Origin: Chlorogloeopsis sp. ULAP01
Lineage (GTDB): Bacteria > Cyanobacteriota > Cyanobacteriia > Cyanobacteriales > Nostocaceae
Direction of reading: 5' to 3'
DNA: 64,000 nt
NCBI RefSeq assembly: GCF_030381805.1
Contig: NZ_JAUDRH010000014.1
Span: forward strand, 124,001 to 188,000
A program made the translations under genes and the position numbers. Position 1 is the first letter of the stretch; the number at the start of each line of letters is the position of its first letter. This document shows positions 26,136-34,628 of the stretch, piece by piece. The notes under the pieces are model-generated. The model saw nothing but the letters and a program-made list of their open reading frames with translations, did not search any database and had not been told where the DNA came from.

Positions 26136-26990
26136 GTGAGCAACAAACTCCTTATTGAACAGGCTACTCAAAGGCAGAAAATTTTTAGACAACCTAGTAT
26201 TCAAGGACTGGCAAAATTTTCTAGATTGGGACTTCAGATACTACCATTGCTCATAGTTCTGTTTGTCTGGGAACTTGCTAGCGGTAGTTGGAGCGATCAC
26301 TTTAAGTTTCTAGAAGCTGCTGTTTTAGGTAAGCCAAGTGGAATTGCTAGTGAACTGATTCAACTGGTAGCCAGTGGCGATATTTTGATTCATGTGTGGG
26401 TGACATTTCAAGAAGCACTGGGAGGATTAGCAGTCGCGATCGTTGCTGGAGTGAGCCTGGGGATTATACTATCCTACTCTCGCCAAAGTGCTTTATTAAC
26501 GTTACCCTACATTCAAATCTTAAATTCTATTCCCCGAATAGCTTTAGCTCCCTTCTTTATTGTCTGGTTTGGTATCGGTTTAACCTCAAAAGTAATTTTG
26601 GCAGCCTTAACCGCCTTTTTTCCTATCTTTTTTACCACCTACCAGGGACTAAGTAGTATTGAGCAGGAATTAGTAGATGCATTTCAAGTTATGGGAGCAA
26701 GTCGGCTACAAATTCTGCGGATGGTGATACTCCCAGCAGTGATGACTTGGGTAATTGCCGGAATTCGCACTAGTTTGGGCATGGCATTGGTGGGAGCAAT
26801 TGTGGCTGAATACGTTGGCTCTACTAAAGGGTTGGGATTTTTATTGATGGCAGCTCAAGGTGTATTGAATGTTGATCGGGCATGGGCGGTTTTGGTTGTT
26901 CTAGCAGTGATAGGAGTTTTCTTGGATTGGTCGATTCGTCGGCTGGAAGCCCACATTTTACGTTGGCGAACAACCGCGAGGGAGCTATAA
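26136..26990 (+). CDS. ssuC: ABC transporter permease (SsuC/TauC type)
   Basis: A 284-residue permease with about six membrane segments and the cytoplasmic EAA loop (ELVDAFQVMGASRLQILRMV, in pieces AFQVMGAS and LQILRMVILP). The GTG at 26136 is preferred because GGGAGGG (26124-26130) is a well-spaced ribosome-binding site. A GTG at 26091 would add 15 residues without such a site. This is the only sulfonate-type permease in the window. Confidence 0.9.
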   Translation: MSNKLLIEQATQRQKIFRQPSIQGLAKFSRLGLQILPLLIVLFVWELASGSWSDHFKFLEAAVLGKPSGIASELIQLVASGDILIHVWVTFQEALGGLAVAIVAGVSLGIILSYSRQSALLTLPYIQILNSIPRIALAPFFIVWFGIGLTSKVILAALTAFFPIFFTTYQGLSSIEQELVDAFQVMGASRLQILRMVILPAVMTWVIAGIRTSLGMALVGAIVAEYVGSTKGLGFLLMAAQGVLNVDRAWAVLVVLAVIGVFLDWSIRRLEAHILRWRTTAREL

Positions 26991-27017
26991 AATCATAGGT
27001 AGGAATCTGAAGGCTTA

Positions 27018-27692
27018 ATGATTAAGGCAATTCTTTTTGACCTGGATGGAACTCTACTTGATCGAGAGACTTCACTCAAGCAATTTATTTCTACTCAATA
27101 TGATCGCTTTGACTTTGCACTGCATGGCATTCCTAAAGACAATTATATTTCTAGATTCATTGAGTTAGATTATCGGGGTTATGTTTGGAAAGATAAAGTT
27201 TATCAAAGTTTGGTATCTGAGTTTTCCATTGAAAAACTAAGTTGGCAAGACTTACTACGAGATTACGAACATCAATTTATTTTTTATTGTGTTCCTTTTC
27301 CTCACTTGCAAACCACTCTAGAAACTCTGAAGCAAGCAGGATATTTATTAGGAATTATTACAAATGGTCGTGAAAAGTTTCAGCAAAACTCAATACAAGG
27401 ATTAGGAATTGAAAATTATTTTGAGGCTATCTTAATTTCTGAGAGTGAGGGAGTTAGAAAACCAGAGGCAGAGATTTTTTCTAGAGCATTACGGAAATTA
27501 GGAGTAAAAGCAGAACAGAGTGTATTTGTTGGAGATCATCCAAAAGTTGATGTGTTAGGAGCTAAAAATATTGGCATGAAAACAGTTTGGAAACGCGATA
27601 GTTACTGGGGATATTCAGCTGAAGCTGATGAAATTATTGAGGATTTATCCATGCTCCCTGCCATCATCCAAAGCTATACCAAGCAAAGGTAG
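27018..27692 (+). CDS. HAD superfamily hydrolase
   Basis: A 224-residue HAD of the haloacid-dehalogenase/phosphatase type. Motif I is FDLDGTLLD, motif II ITNGR, motif III the Lys of RKPEAEIF, and motif IV VFVGDHPKVDVLGA. A helical cap lies in between. It follows the permease by 27 bp on the same strand and may be in the ssu operon. Its last 29 bp overlap the 3' end of the convergent mrp gene. Substrate unknown. Confidence 0.87.
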   Translation: MIKAILFDLDGTLLDRETSLKQFISTQYDRFDFALHGIPKDNYISRFIELDYRGYVWKDKVYQSLVSEFSIEKLSWQDLLRDYEHQFIFYCVPFPHLQTTLETLKQAGYLLGIITNGREKFQQNSIQGLGIENYFEAILISESEGVRKPEAEIFSRALRKLGVKAEQSVFVGDHPKVDVLGAKNIGMKTVWKRDSYWGYSAEADEIIEDLSMLPAIIQSYTKQR

Positions 27693-28722
27693 TATTTAAT
27701 GCAGCAGCAATTTGTGTAAAAACTTGACTGGCTGGTGAGGTGCGATCGCTCATTACAATCGGACTTCCGACATCGCCACCTTGACAAATACGAGCATCAA
27801 TAGGAATTTGTCCCAGCAGAGGCGCTTGTAATTCTGCTGCAAGTTGCTCACCGCCACCACTACCAAAAATTGGTGTGCGTGAACCATAATCTCCACAGAT
27901 TAAATAGCTCATATTTTCAATGATGCCAAGCACAGGAACACCACCTTGGCGAAACATATGGATATTACGTCGTACATCTGCGATCGCCACCTGTTGGGGA
28001 GTTGTTACCAAAATTACTCCACAAATTGGGCTTTCTTGAATAATCGTGATTTGAGCATCTCCTGTTCCTGGCGGTAAATCAATCAATAAATAATCCAATT
28101 CGCCCCATTCCACATCTTGCAGAAATTGAGTGATAATTTTGTGTAACACTGGGCCTCGCCATGCCAAAGGACGATCTGCTTCTGCTAGTAAACCTACTGA
28201 CATCACTTTTATTCCTTGGGCTTCTAGGGGCAAAAACTTATCACCTGCGGGAGTATGAATCACTTGAATATCTGCTTGTCCTAATCCCAACATTTGGGGT
28301 ACATTTGGACCGTAGACATCAGCATCCAGCAAACCGACTTTTGCACCTTGCAATCTCAAGGCTGCCGCTATATTCACGGTTGTGGTGGATTTTCCCACAC
28401 CACCTTTACCACTAGAAACTGCTAGGGTTGTTTTAATGCCAGGAATTGTACAGAGTTGAATGTAAGTTTTTTTGCACCACGCTAAAGAGGATAATGCAGA
28501 TTCTATTTCTGCCTGTAATTGGTGCTGATGGGAACCAATATAGAAACGCAGGTAAACATAGTCATTAACTATACGTAAATTTCGTACCATTCCTAAGCTA
28601 ATGATGTCATTTTTGAGGGTAGGTTCGATGATTTGTTTGAGAATTTGGACGACTTCTTGCTGACGTGAATTGAGCTGCACCTTATCTTCTGGGTGCTGAA
28701 AGGGAGATTGATGGCTAGACAT
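27664..28722 (-). CDS. mrp: Mrp/NBP35-family Fe-S carrier ATPase
   Basis: A 352-residue P-loop protein. Residues ~15-90 are a MIP18/DUF59 domain. The deviant Walker A is SSGKGGVGKST, followed by DADVYGPNVPQMLG and DLPPGTGDAQ. The usual CxxC of Mrp reads CGDY, so one cysteine of the cluster-binding pair is missing (a variation seen in some members). Role: Fe-S cluster carrier/assembly in the cytoplasm. It overlaps the HAD gene 3' end by 29 bp on the opposite strand. Confidence 0.9.
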   Translation of the reverse strand: MSSHQSPFQHPEDKVQLNSRQQEVVQILKQIIEPTLKNDIISLGMVRNLRIVNDYVYLRFYIGSHQHQLQAEIESALSSLAWCKKTYIQLCTIPGIKTTLAVSSGKGGVGKSTTTVNIAAALRLQGAKVGLLDADVYGPNVPQMLGLGQADIQVIHTPAGDKFLPLEAQGIKVMSVGLLAEADRPLAWRGPVLHKIITQFLQDVEWGELDYLLIDLPPGTGDAQITIIQESPICGVILVTTPQQVAIADVRRNIHMFRQGGVPVLGIIENMSYLICGDYGSRTPIFGSGGGEQLAAELQAPLLGQIPIDARICQGGDVGSPIVMSDRTSPASQVFTQIAAALNTTFAWYSFG

Positions 28723-28833
28723 TCAGAACTCCACAAAAATATTCTTGCTAAATCTCGCACCTGTTCAATCGATGAGTGCGTCATAATTCTTTTTATAAGA
28801 GCGTTGACTGCGCACAACGAGGAGGACAATAGC

Positions 28834-29880
28834 ATGAAAATCTCGCCAGTTGTAGCTCAAGAGTTTTCGTCGGTTCCAATCATTGATATCAGTGCTTTGG
28901 TTTCTGGAACTGATGAATGCCATACTGTCGCTTCCCAAATTCGGAAAGCGTGTCGTGAGTGCGGGTTTTTCTATATCGTTGGACATGGCGTAGATGAAAA
29001 TTTACAACAACGTTTAGAACAACTCAGCCGACAGTTTTTTGCCCAAGATTTGGAAACTAAACTCAAAATCCGCATGGCTTTGGGTGGTAAAGCATGGCGG
29101 GGGTATTTCCCAGTGGGAGATGAACTGACTTCCGGTAAACCCGATCGCAAGGAAGGAATTTACTTTGGTGCGGAATTGGGAGAGGAACACCCCTTGGTGC
29201 AGGCTCATACTCCGTTGCATGGTTCCAACCTTTTCCCTGCCAATATTCCCATGTTTCGCGAGACAGTGCTTGCGTATATGCAGGCAATGACACAACTTGG
29301 ACATATACTCATGGCTGGTATTGCTCTCAGTTTGGGATTGGAAGAATCTTACTTTGCCGCTCGCTACACAGCAGACCCATTAATATTATTCCGTATTTTT
29401 AACTATCCTGCCTATTCATCGCCATCGGATGCTGAAGATAGGTGGGGAGTGGGCGAACACACCGACTATGGAATATTGACTATTCTCAAGCAAGATGATT
29501 CAGGTGGGTTGCAAGTAAAATCAAAGTCTGGTTGGATTGCTGCACCTCCCATTCCTGGTTCCTTTGTATGTAATATCGGCGATATGCTAGATAAAATGAC
29601 TGGAGGTTTGTATCGTTCTACACCTCATCGGGTTCAGAACTTGTCGAGACGCGTAGACGCGAAGCGGCTTGTCCCCAGACATCGCCTTTCATTTCCCTTC
29701 TTTTTCGATCCTAATTTCAATGTTGAAGTAAAACCGATTGAATTAGGTGGCGTGATAAATGACGATCGCAAAGAACGCTGGGATGGCGCTAGCGTTCATG
29801 ATTTTCGCGGGACGTATGGGGATTATGTGTTAAATAAGGTGTCGAAGGTTTTTCCAGAGTTACGGCGTGTGGTTTTGTAG
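28834..29880 (+). CDS. Isopenicillin-N-synthase-like Fe(II)/2-oxoglutarate oxygenase with a repeat-derived insert
   Basis: A 348-residue oxygenase. VPIIDIS opens the family fold. The iron ligands are His209 and Asp211 (GEHTDYG) and His265 (STPHRVQN). The co-substrate Arg is in HRLSFPFFFDP. The start at 28834 follows GAGGAGG (28819-28825); a longer in-frame start at 28693 has no such site. Residues ~271-282 (SRRVDAKRLVPR) interrupt the usual NLS-G-RLSFPF run and are encoded by a dispersed cyanobacterial repeat (see findings). Substrate unknown; plant and bacterial relatives hydroxylate or desaturate small molecules. Confidence 0.88.
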   Translation: MKISPVVAQEFSSVPIIDISALVSGTDECHTVASQIRKACRECGFFYIVGHGVDENLQQRLEQLSRQFFAQDLETKLKIRMALGGKAWRGYFPVGDELTSGKPDRKEGIYFGAELGEEHPLVQAHTPLHGSNLFPANIPMFRETVLAYMQAMTQLGHILMAGIALSLGLEESYFAARYTADPLILFRIFNYPAYSSPSDAEDRWGVGEHTDYGILTILKQDDSGGLQVKSKSGWIAAPPIPGSFVCNIGDMLDKMTGGLYRSTPHRVQNLSRRVDAKRLVPRHRLSFPFFFDPNFNVEVKPIELGGVINDDRKERWDGASVHDFRGTYGDYVLNKVSKVFPELRRVVL

Positions 29881-29935
29881 GGATTTTGCAGATACTGTTA
29901 TTCTAATGCTGAATACGATAAAGATAAGTGGAAAA

Positions 29936-30004
29936 ATGGCCCTTACTATTAATCCAGAAATTTATGCCAATTTGTTGGTTAAATATCAATTTTTCTTAAT
30001 TTAG
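29936..30004 (+). pseudogene. N-terminal remnant, possibly of a HigA-like antitoxin/HTH protein
   Basis: A 22-codon frame MALTINPEIYANLLVKYQ-FFLI ending in TAG. The opening resembles cyanobacterial HigA-like antitoxins that start MTLTxNxExYxxLLxxYQ. The rest of the gene is absent; the Uma2 gene of the opposite strand begins to overlap here. Confidence 0.35.
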
Positions 30005-30559
30005 TAACCAACTGAATAAATCTTCTACCGTCAGACTAAAATCTTTGGCAAACTCCGGCACTGGTAATTGTGCTTTCGGTTTATCGTAAACACTAGTAGG
30101 TCGATCCGACAAATATGCAAACACAGATTGTTCCTTCGGATCTATCAACCATCCCATCTGAGTTCCGTACTCCAAGCAGTACAGAATGTTTTTGGTGACT
30201 TTTGTCTGATTTTGATCGGGTGAAAGAATTTCGATTGTCCAATCTGGCGCAATGGGAAAATTGTTGGCAACTTCTCCATTTTCCTTACGTGGAATTCTAT
30301 CCCACGTAAACACAGAAATATCGGGTACAATTGAGCGAAGACCAAAAGTACAGCGAAGTTCCGAAAAAGCTCGTGCAATCTTTTTGGTTTTTAGGATTGA
30401 GTTGATAGCAGGAGCTAACTCAGTTTGAATTGCACTGTGTTCTCCTTGCGGCATCGGTTTTTGGATGATACGCCCATCAATATATTCGCTGGCAGGCTTA
30501 GTTTCTGACAACTGCAAAAATTCTTCTAGTGTAAGAAATTGAGCAGGTGTTTGTACCAT
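29996..30559 (-). CDS. Uma2 family (DUF820) putative restriction-fold nuclease
   Basis: A 187-residue Uma2 protein, expanded in cyanobacteria. FLTLEEFLQLSETKPASEYIDGRI is the opening (key pieces: EEFLQL, EYIDGRI). VPDISVFTWDRIP carries the catalytic Asp of the PD-(D/E)xK fold, WTIEILSPDQ the E, and VTKNILYCLEYGTQMGWLID (K and surroundings) follows. Length fits the family. Cellular role is not known. Confidence 0.85.
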   Translation of the reverse strand: MVQTPAQFLTLEEFLQLSETKPASEYIDGRIIQKPMPQGEHSAIQTELAPAINSILKTKKIARAFSELRCTFGLRSIVPDISVFTWDRIPRKENGEVANNFPIAPDWTIEILSPDQNQTKVTKNILYCLEYGTQMGWLIDPKEQSVFAYLSDRPTSVYDKPKAQLPVPEFAKDFSLTVEDLFSWLLN

Positions 30560-30628
30560 TTAAGTTTTCCTTAAGGATTTTGGTTGCACGGCTTCTTTTA
30601 TTGTAATTATTCTATGGGATGCCCTAAA

Positions 30629-30784
30629 TTACCAAGTGCGATCGCTCTTGTTTAGATCCTCTCCAAAATTTCTCTTATGCAAGCATCCTCTTGGGGCGAT
30701 CACTACAATCAAACGATTGTGAACTTGATGCCAAAGTTCAGGCTGTTCCAAGTACGGGTTCATTCCAAGAAATGGATTTTCCAT
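30629..30784 (-). pseudogene. DUF4058 protein, N-terminal remnant
   Basis: From ATG 30784 the minus strand reads MENPFLGMNPYLEQPELWHQ then VHNRLIVVIA, the well-conserved start of DUF4058 proteins (normally ~250 aa). After about 30 residues homology stops, and the frame ends inside a 28-bp segment identical to part of the neighbouring HEAT gene. The gene was truncated by recombination. Confidence 0.7.
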
Positions 30785-30803
30785 TACGTTTTCCCCTAAT
30801 CAT

Positions 30804-31778
30804 TTACTTCTCCCTTGAGACTATTTTATCTATTTGAATCTTCTGAATAGCCCGTTGCGCTTGGATAGACACTTCTTTATCAGGATCGTCTAAGGCTTGT
30901 TGCAGGGGGTTAATCGCATCGTGATGCCCTAAATTACCAAGTGCGATCGCAGCTTCTTTGCGGACATCTGCATATTCATCCGTTAATGCTTGAATTAATC
31001 TCGGCATCACTTGAGTATCTGGAATTTTTTGCAAAGCCTGTGCTGCTGATTTCCTGACTTGCCAATGTTTATCACTTAACGCTATCTCTAATGCTGAAAT
31101 TACTTGATAATTTTCATGAATAGCCAGAGATATTGCTGCATTACGACGAACTTGCCAGTCGCTATCATTTGTAAGTGCTTGAGCAAGTTTTGTAATTACC
31201 TCTGTATCTTTTAAGTGTCCTAAAGTTAAAGCAGCAGCACGACGAACAATTACTTCTTGATCTAAGATTAAATTTAAAGCTTGGGGACATTTTTCTAGTT
31301 GATTGATATATCGCAGTGTAGTAACGGCTGCTTCTCTTAATTGAGGATTTTCTGATTCTAAAAATGGTAAAATATACGGTAAATATTGAATATCATGAAT
31401 CTTCCGTAAAAGCACTAAAATATTTAATTGAAGATTGATATTATTACTTTGTAATTTATCTAATAAAATTAATAACTCATTTTGTGTAATTAACTCATTT
31501 AAAGCTGATACTGCTTCATTACGAATATCTGTATCTGCTGAACTCAGGCATTCAATTAAAGCAGGTATCGCTAAAGGATTGGCAATTTCCCAAAGAGCAG
31601 ATATTGCTATTTTTTGCACAGCAATATGCTCATCCTTCAAAGCAAGTATTAATGCGTCTATGGTTTCCTCATCACCTAGATGTTGTAAAGCTTTAACAGC
31701 CACTAGACGGTCATTTACATCAGGCGATCGTAACAATTCTAGCCACTGGTTTAATTCAGAATCAGTATCAATATTCAT
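30804..31778 (-). CDS. HEAT-repeat protein
   Basis: A 324-residue protein built of about ten HEAT/PBS-lyase-like repeats of ~31 residues (units such as VQKIAISALWEIANPLAIPAL and VRRNAAISLAIHENYQVISAL, each under 22 residues here). It has no lyase-specific features. HEAT arrays usually serve as protein-binding scaffolds. It is the last gene of the long minus-strand operon and follows the AprB-like ferredoxin and a 27-residue membrane peptide. A scaffolding role for the flavoprotein/ferredoxin pair is a plausible inference. Confidence 0.85.
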   Translation of the reverse strand: MNIDTDSELNQWLELLRSPDVNDRLVAVKALQHLGDEETIDALILALKDEHIAVQKIAISALWEIANPLAIPALIECLSSADTDIRNEAVSALNELITQNELLILLDKLQSNNINLQLNILVLLRKIHDIQYLPYILPFLESENPQLREAAVTTLRYINQLEKCPQALNLILDQEVIVRRAAALTLGHLKDTEVITKLAQALTNDSDWQVRRNAAISLAIHENYQVISALEIALSDKHWQVRKSAAQALQKIPDTQVMPRLIQALTDEYADVRKEAAIALGNLGHHDAINPLQQALDDPDKEVSIQAQRAIQKIQIDKIVSREK

Positions 31779-31784
31779 TATTTT

Positions 31785-31868
31785 TTATTTATATTCTTCG
31801 TTTGTTAATAACCACATAAACAAAAAGCCAATTAGTAAAATCAACAAAGATATAATTTCATGAATCAT
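31785..31868 (-). CDS. Possible 27-residue single-membrane-helix peptide
   Basis: ATG at 31868 gives MIHEIISLLILLIGFLFMW, then LLTNEEYK and TAA. It has one hydrophobic helix (residues ~5-21) and a charged C-terminus. It sits 15 bp after the ferredoxin stop and 6 bp before the HEAT start on the same strand, so it fills the gap neatly. No clear ribosome-binding site is seen. It could be a real small membrane protein of the complex or chance. Confidence 0.35.
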   Translation of the reverse strand: MIHEIISLLILLIGFLFMWLLTNEEYK

Positions 31869-31883
31869 TTATCATTGCTAAAA

Positions 31884-32111
31884 TTAGCGTAACAAGAATG
31901 GAATCTGGACAGTAATCGCATTGGTAGGGCATTCTTTTTCACAAGGTAGACAAAACCAACATTCATCATATTTCATATAAGCTTTGCCTGTCTCTGGATT
32001 TTTTGCTAGTACATCAAGGGGACAAACTTCAATACAGGCTGTGCATTTTTCTAAACATTTTGATTCATCAACGATGACAGGAGCATCTACTCTTTGATTG
32101 ATTAAAGCCAT
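31884..32111 (-). CDS. 2[4Fe-4S] ferredoxin resembling AprB
   Basis: A 75-residue ferredoxin with two clusters: CLEKCTACIEVCP (C-x3-C-x2-C-x3-CP) and CWFCLPCEKECP (C-x2-C-x2-C-x3-CP). The stretch YDECWFCLPCEKECPTNAI closely recalls the second-cluster region of adenylylsulfate reductase beta subunits (CWECYSCVKMCPQ in AprB). The same operon encodes an AprA-like flavoprotein 5.6 kb upstream. Inferred role: electron transfer partner of that flavoprotein. Confidence 0.85.
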   Translation of the reverse strand: MALINQRVDAPVIVDESKCLEKCTACIEVCPLDVLAKNPETGKAYMKYDECWFCLPCEKECPTNAITVQIPFLLR

Positions 32112-32134
32112 GAATCTACTCCATGAAGTTGCAA

Positions 32135-32644
32135 TTAAACTATTAAACAGTACAATAAATGTGGTAAATCTGCGTGGATAATCTCACCCTCGTATTGAAA
32201 TCCTAACTTCTCCATCACCCTTTGTGAGGCTTTGTTAGTTATAAGAGTAAAGCAAACAATCTCCCGTATATTCAGCAGTTCAAAGCCAATTTTCAAGATT
32301 TTTTCGCCCATTTCGGTAGCTAATCCTTTTCCCCAAAATTTAGCTATTAAAGCATAAGCTAATTCTACTTCATCCTTGCCTGTTACATGAGTATTGCGTA
32401 GACCAGCGCGACCAACGAACTGATTATTAACTTTATCCCGGAACACCCATAGTCCGAATCCATAAAGCTGCCAATGATTCAAGTTATTTAGTATAAAAAG
32501 CCGTGTTTCTTCATCAGAACGAACACCGCCTAAAGTTGCCATAACTTGTTTATTTTGGTGCATACGATGAAGTTCATTCAAATGTTGCAATTGTAGAGGT
32601 ACAGCTACCAGACGATGAGTAGTAAATGTTTCTATTAACTGCAT
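32135..32644 (-). CDS. GNAT family N-acetyltransferase (RimJ/RimL-like)
   Basis: A 169-residue acetyltransferase of the RimJ/RimL type. TFTTHRLVAVPLQLQHL opens the fold, FVGRAGLRN is a core strand, and YALIAKFWGKGLATEMGEK is the acetyl-CoA motif (xxGKGLA). NKASQRVMEKLGFQYEG is motif B. It is 23 bp upstream of the ferredoxin gene and 9 bp after another GNAT gene; acceptor substrate unknown. Confidence 0.85.
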   Translation of the reverse strand: MQLIETFTTHRLVAVPLQLQHLNELHRMHQNKQVMATLGGVRSDEETRLFILNNLNHWQLYGFGLWVFRDKVNNQFVGRAGLRNTHVTGKDEVELAYALIAKFWGKGLATEMGEKILKIGFELLNIREIVCFTLITNKASQRVMEKLGFQYEGEIIHADLPHLLYCLIV

Positions 32645-32653
32645 ATACTTTTA

Positions 32654-33115
32654 CTACAGTAATTTTTTATGAAAAGCCAAAGACTGTTTTATATTGGTAT
32701 AGCCAATTTTTTCGTAAAATAAATGTGCCTCTTTGCGTCTAAGACTAGAACGTAACATAACACCTTCACATCCAGATAGAGATGCCCACTGTTCAATTTG
32801 CTGCATTAAAAGACGTCCAATTCCATTATGACGATAATCTTTATCTACTACTAATCCCAAAAGAATCGCTTGAGTTGAAATAACTAATAAATCACTAATA
32901 TGAGCGTGCGCCCAACCAATTACACATTCATTTGCCAAAGTTGCAACATATACAATATGAGCATTGTTGTTATGAATTTTAGCAAGTCGCTGCTCTATTT
33001 GTTGATTTGTAACATAATATTCAAATTGCTCGCAAAGATTAGCAATTCGTTCTGCATCTTTAATATCAGCTTGTCTAACTTTAATTTGCTCATCTACAGT
33101 GACTTTATTTGTCAT
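32654..33115 (-). CDS. GNAT family N-acetyltransferase
   Basis: A 153-residue GNAT. VRQADIKDAERIANLCEQF begins the fold, LLGLVVDKDYRHNGIGRLL is the acetyl-CoA site (RxxGIG), and LRRKEAHLFYEKIGY is motif B. It resembles aminoglycoside-6'-acetyltransferase-like or generic small-molecule acetylases. It is within the minus-strand operon between a methyltransferase and a second GNAT. Substrate unknown. Confidence 0.85.
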   Translation of the reverse strand: MTNKVTVDEQIKVRQADIKDAERIANLCEQFEYYVTNQQIEQRLAKIHNNNAHIVYVATLANECVIGWAHAHISDLLVISTQAILLGLVVDKDYRHNGIGRLLMQQIEQWASLSGCEGVMLRSSLRRKEAHLFYEKIGYTNIKQSLAFHKKLL

Positions 33116-33143
33116 AACTTCAATTTATAAGGATTTATTTATC

Positions 33144-33917
33144 CTACGTTGCACAGATAAAACGATAGCCTAAATCAATTTCTGTTAAATTGTGAATATC
33201 ACCATATATTTTAGTCCATTCTCCACTACTTAAATCTGCTTTTAATAACTGTACTCCTTGCTCTACTAAATCTTGATTTGCTAAAGCAAAAGACGATATT
33301 CCAGCACGTACTTCTGGTTGAAGATATAACTCTGGTTTTCTCCAGGCTGCTGCTGCGAATAAATCAGATAAGTCATGTGGTAACAAAAAGGGTATGACTT
33401 CAACACACCTTTTAGTATTATTCTGAATAAAATTAATCTGTTCGCTAAGTGGTAAAAATCGTAAAGCATCTTCCCACAAAAATGGGAAATAATCATAAAG
33501 CCATATTTTCTGAGCAAATCTAATATCAAAAGTTAGTAAAACTATTGTCCCATCTCTAATAACTCTGTACATTTCTTGAAATGCTTTTTCGAGATGAGTA
33601 AAGTGATGAATTGCCAGGATACTGACAACAGCATCAACAGACTTATCTGGTAGAGGTAAATTTTCTGCATAGCCAGTAAACCATTTAACTTGTAGATGCT
33701 CTACTGCTTGTTTTTGCATCACTACAGAAGGTTCAACGGCATGAACAAAAAATCCTTGGTTAGCTAGGGCTAGGCTGTAACCACCAGTACCAGCACCAAT
33801 ATCAGCGATAACGCTACCTTTGGGTAAATTTAGTAAATCAATTAATTTATCGATAATACGGACATCAGGAATGCGAGTTTGTGAATATTGTTGACCAATT
33901 GAATTATAGATAGGCAT
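33144..33917 (-). CDS. Class I SAM-dependent methyltransferase
   Basis: A 257-residue methyltransferase: VIADIGAGTGGYSLALANQG (motif I), HAVEPSVVM (strand 2), WFTGYAENLPLPDKSVDAVV (motif II), FQEMYRVIRDG (motif III). It resembles the UbiE/Methyltransf_11 group that acts on small molecules. It is part of the long minus-strand operon. Substrate unknown. Confidence 0.87.
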   Translation of the reverse strand: MPIYNSIGQQYSQTRIPDVRIIDKLIDLLNLPKGSVIADIGAGTGGYSLALANQGFFVHAVEPSVVMQKQAVEHLQVKWFTGYAENLPLPDKSVDAVVSILAIHHFTHLEKAFQEMYRVIRDGTIVLLTFDIRFAQKIWLYDYFPFLWEDALRFLPLSEQINFIQNNTKRCVEVIPFLLPHDLSDLFAAAAWRKPELYLQPEVRAGISSFALANQDLVEQGVQLLKADLSSGEWTKIYGDIHNLTEIDLGYRFICAT

Positions 33918-33985
33918 TTTTAAAGTATGAAATTTAAATAATTAACTTTGTAAATCATTTCATGATGACAAGGTAGGAAACCAAT

Positions 33986-34585
33986 TTAACCAACCCTCCA
34001 ATTTTGGACGATACTTGCAAATTCTGTGTAACCAGCTGCTCTTGGATGAGCACCATCATAAGCTTTTGCTTCCTCTACCCAAATCCTTGACTTTCTCAAA
34101 GGAGTAAAAATATTGAGATAAGGTATATTCAGTTCGTTACATATCAAAGAAAATTCTTTAGATAAATTCGCTATTCGCTGATTTTTTTGATCCTGTTCAC
34201 TATCTGTACATGGTAGAGGACTAACCATTAAAACAGGATATAACTGCTTGGCTTCACTTAATATAATACGAGCATTTTGAATTGATTCTGATAATTCAAC
34301 ACGAGTTTTACCATTTTCAATAGTTGTATCATTTACACCAAACGAAAATACAACTCTACTATCATATTGTTTATGTAAACGGTAAGAAGCTTCTCGCAAC
34401 CAACGCTGTCTTAACTCTGTACTCGTTTCTCGTCTGACTCCTAAATTATAGTAAGTAATATCATAGCCATTTTTATTAGCATTAGCACATATTTTTCCTG
34501 TCCATCCCAAGCATTCTGGGTCACCAGTGCCGTTAACAAATGATTCACCAAGAAAGCAAACTCTAATTTGTGATAATTCTGTCAT
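33986..34585 (-). CDS. SGNH/GDSL hydrolase
   Basis: A 199-residue esterase-like protein. CFLGESFVNGTG is the block I with nucleophile Ser, FSFGVNDT block III with Asn, and YDGAHPRAAGY block V with Asp and His. It has no signal peptide, so it is probably cytosolic. ATG 34585 is preferred to TTG 34594. It could hydrolyse an acetyl or acyl ester or thioester; the operon also encodes three GNATs and ArgJ, so it may remove an acyl group put on by one of them (inference). Confidence 0.83.
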   Translation of the reverse strand: MTELSQIRVCFLGESFVNGTGDPECLGWTGKICANANKNGYDITYYNLGVRRETSTELRQRWLREASYRLHKQYDSRVVFSFGVNDTTIENGKTRVELSESIQNARIILSEAKQLYPVLMVSPLPCTDSEQDQKNQRIANLSKEFSLICNELNIPYLNIFTPLRKSRIWVEEAKAYDGAHPRAAGYTEFASIVQNWRVG

Positions 34586-34628
34586 TATAAACAATCCTCA
34601 GTATTTAACTTGAGTTATGAAAACAGAC

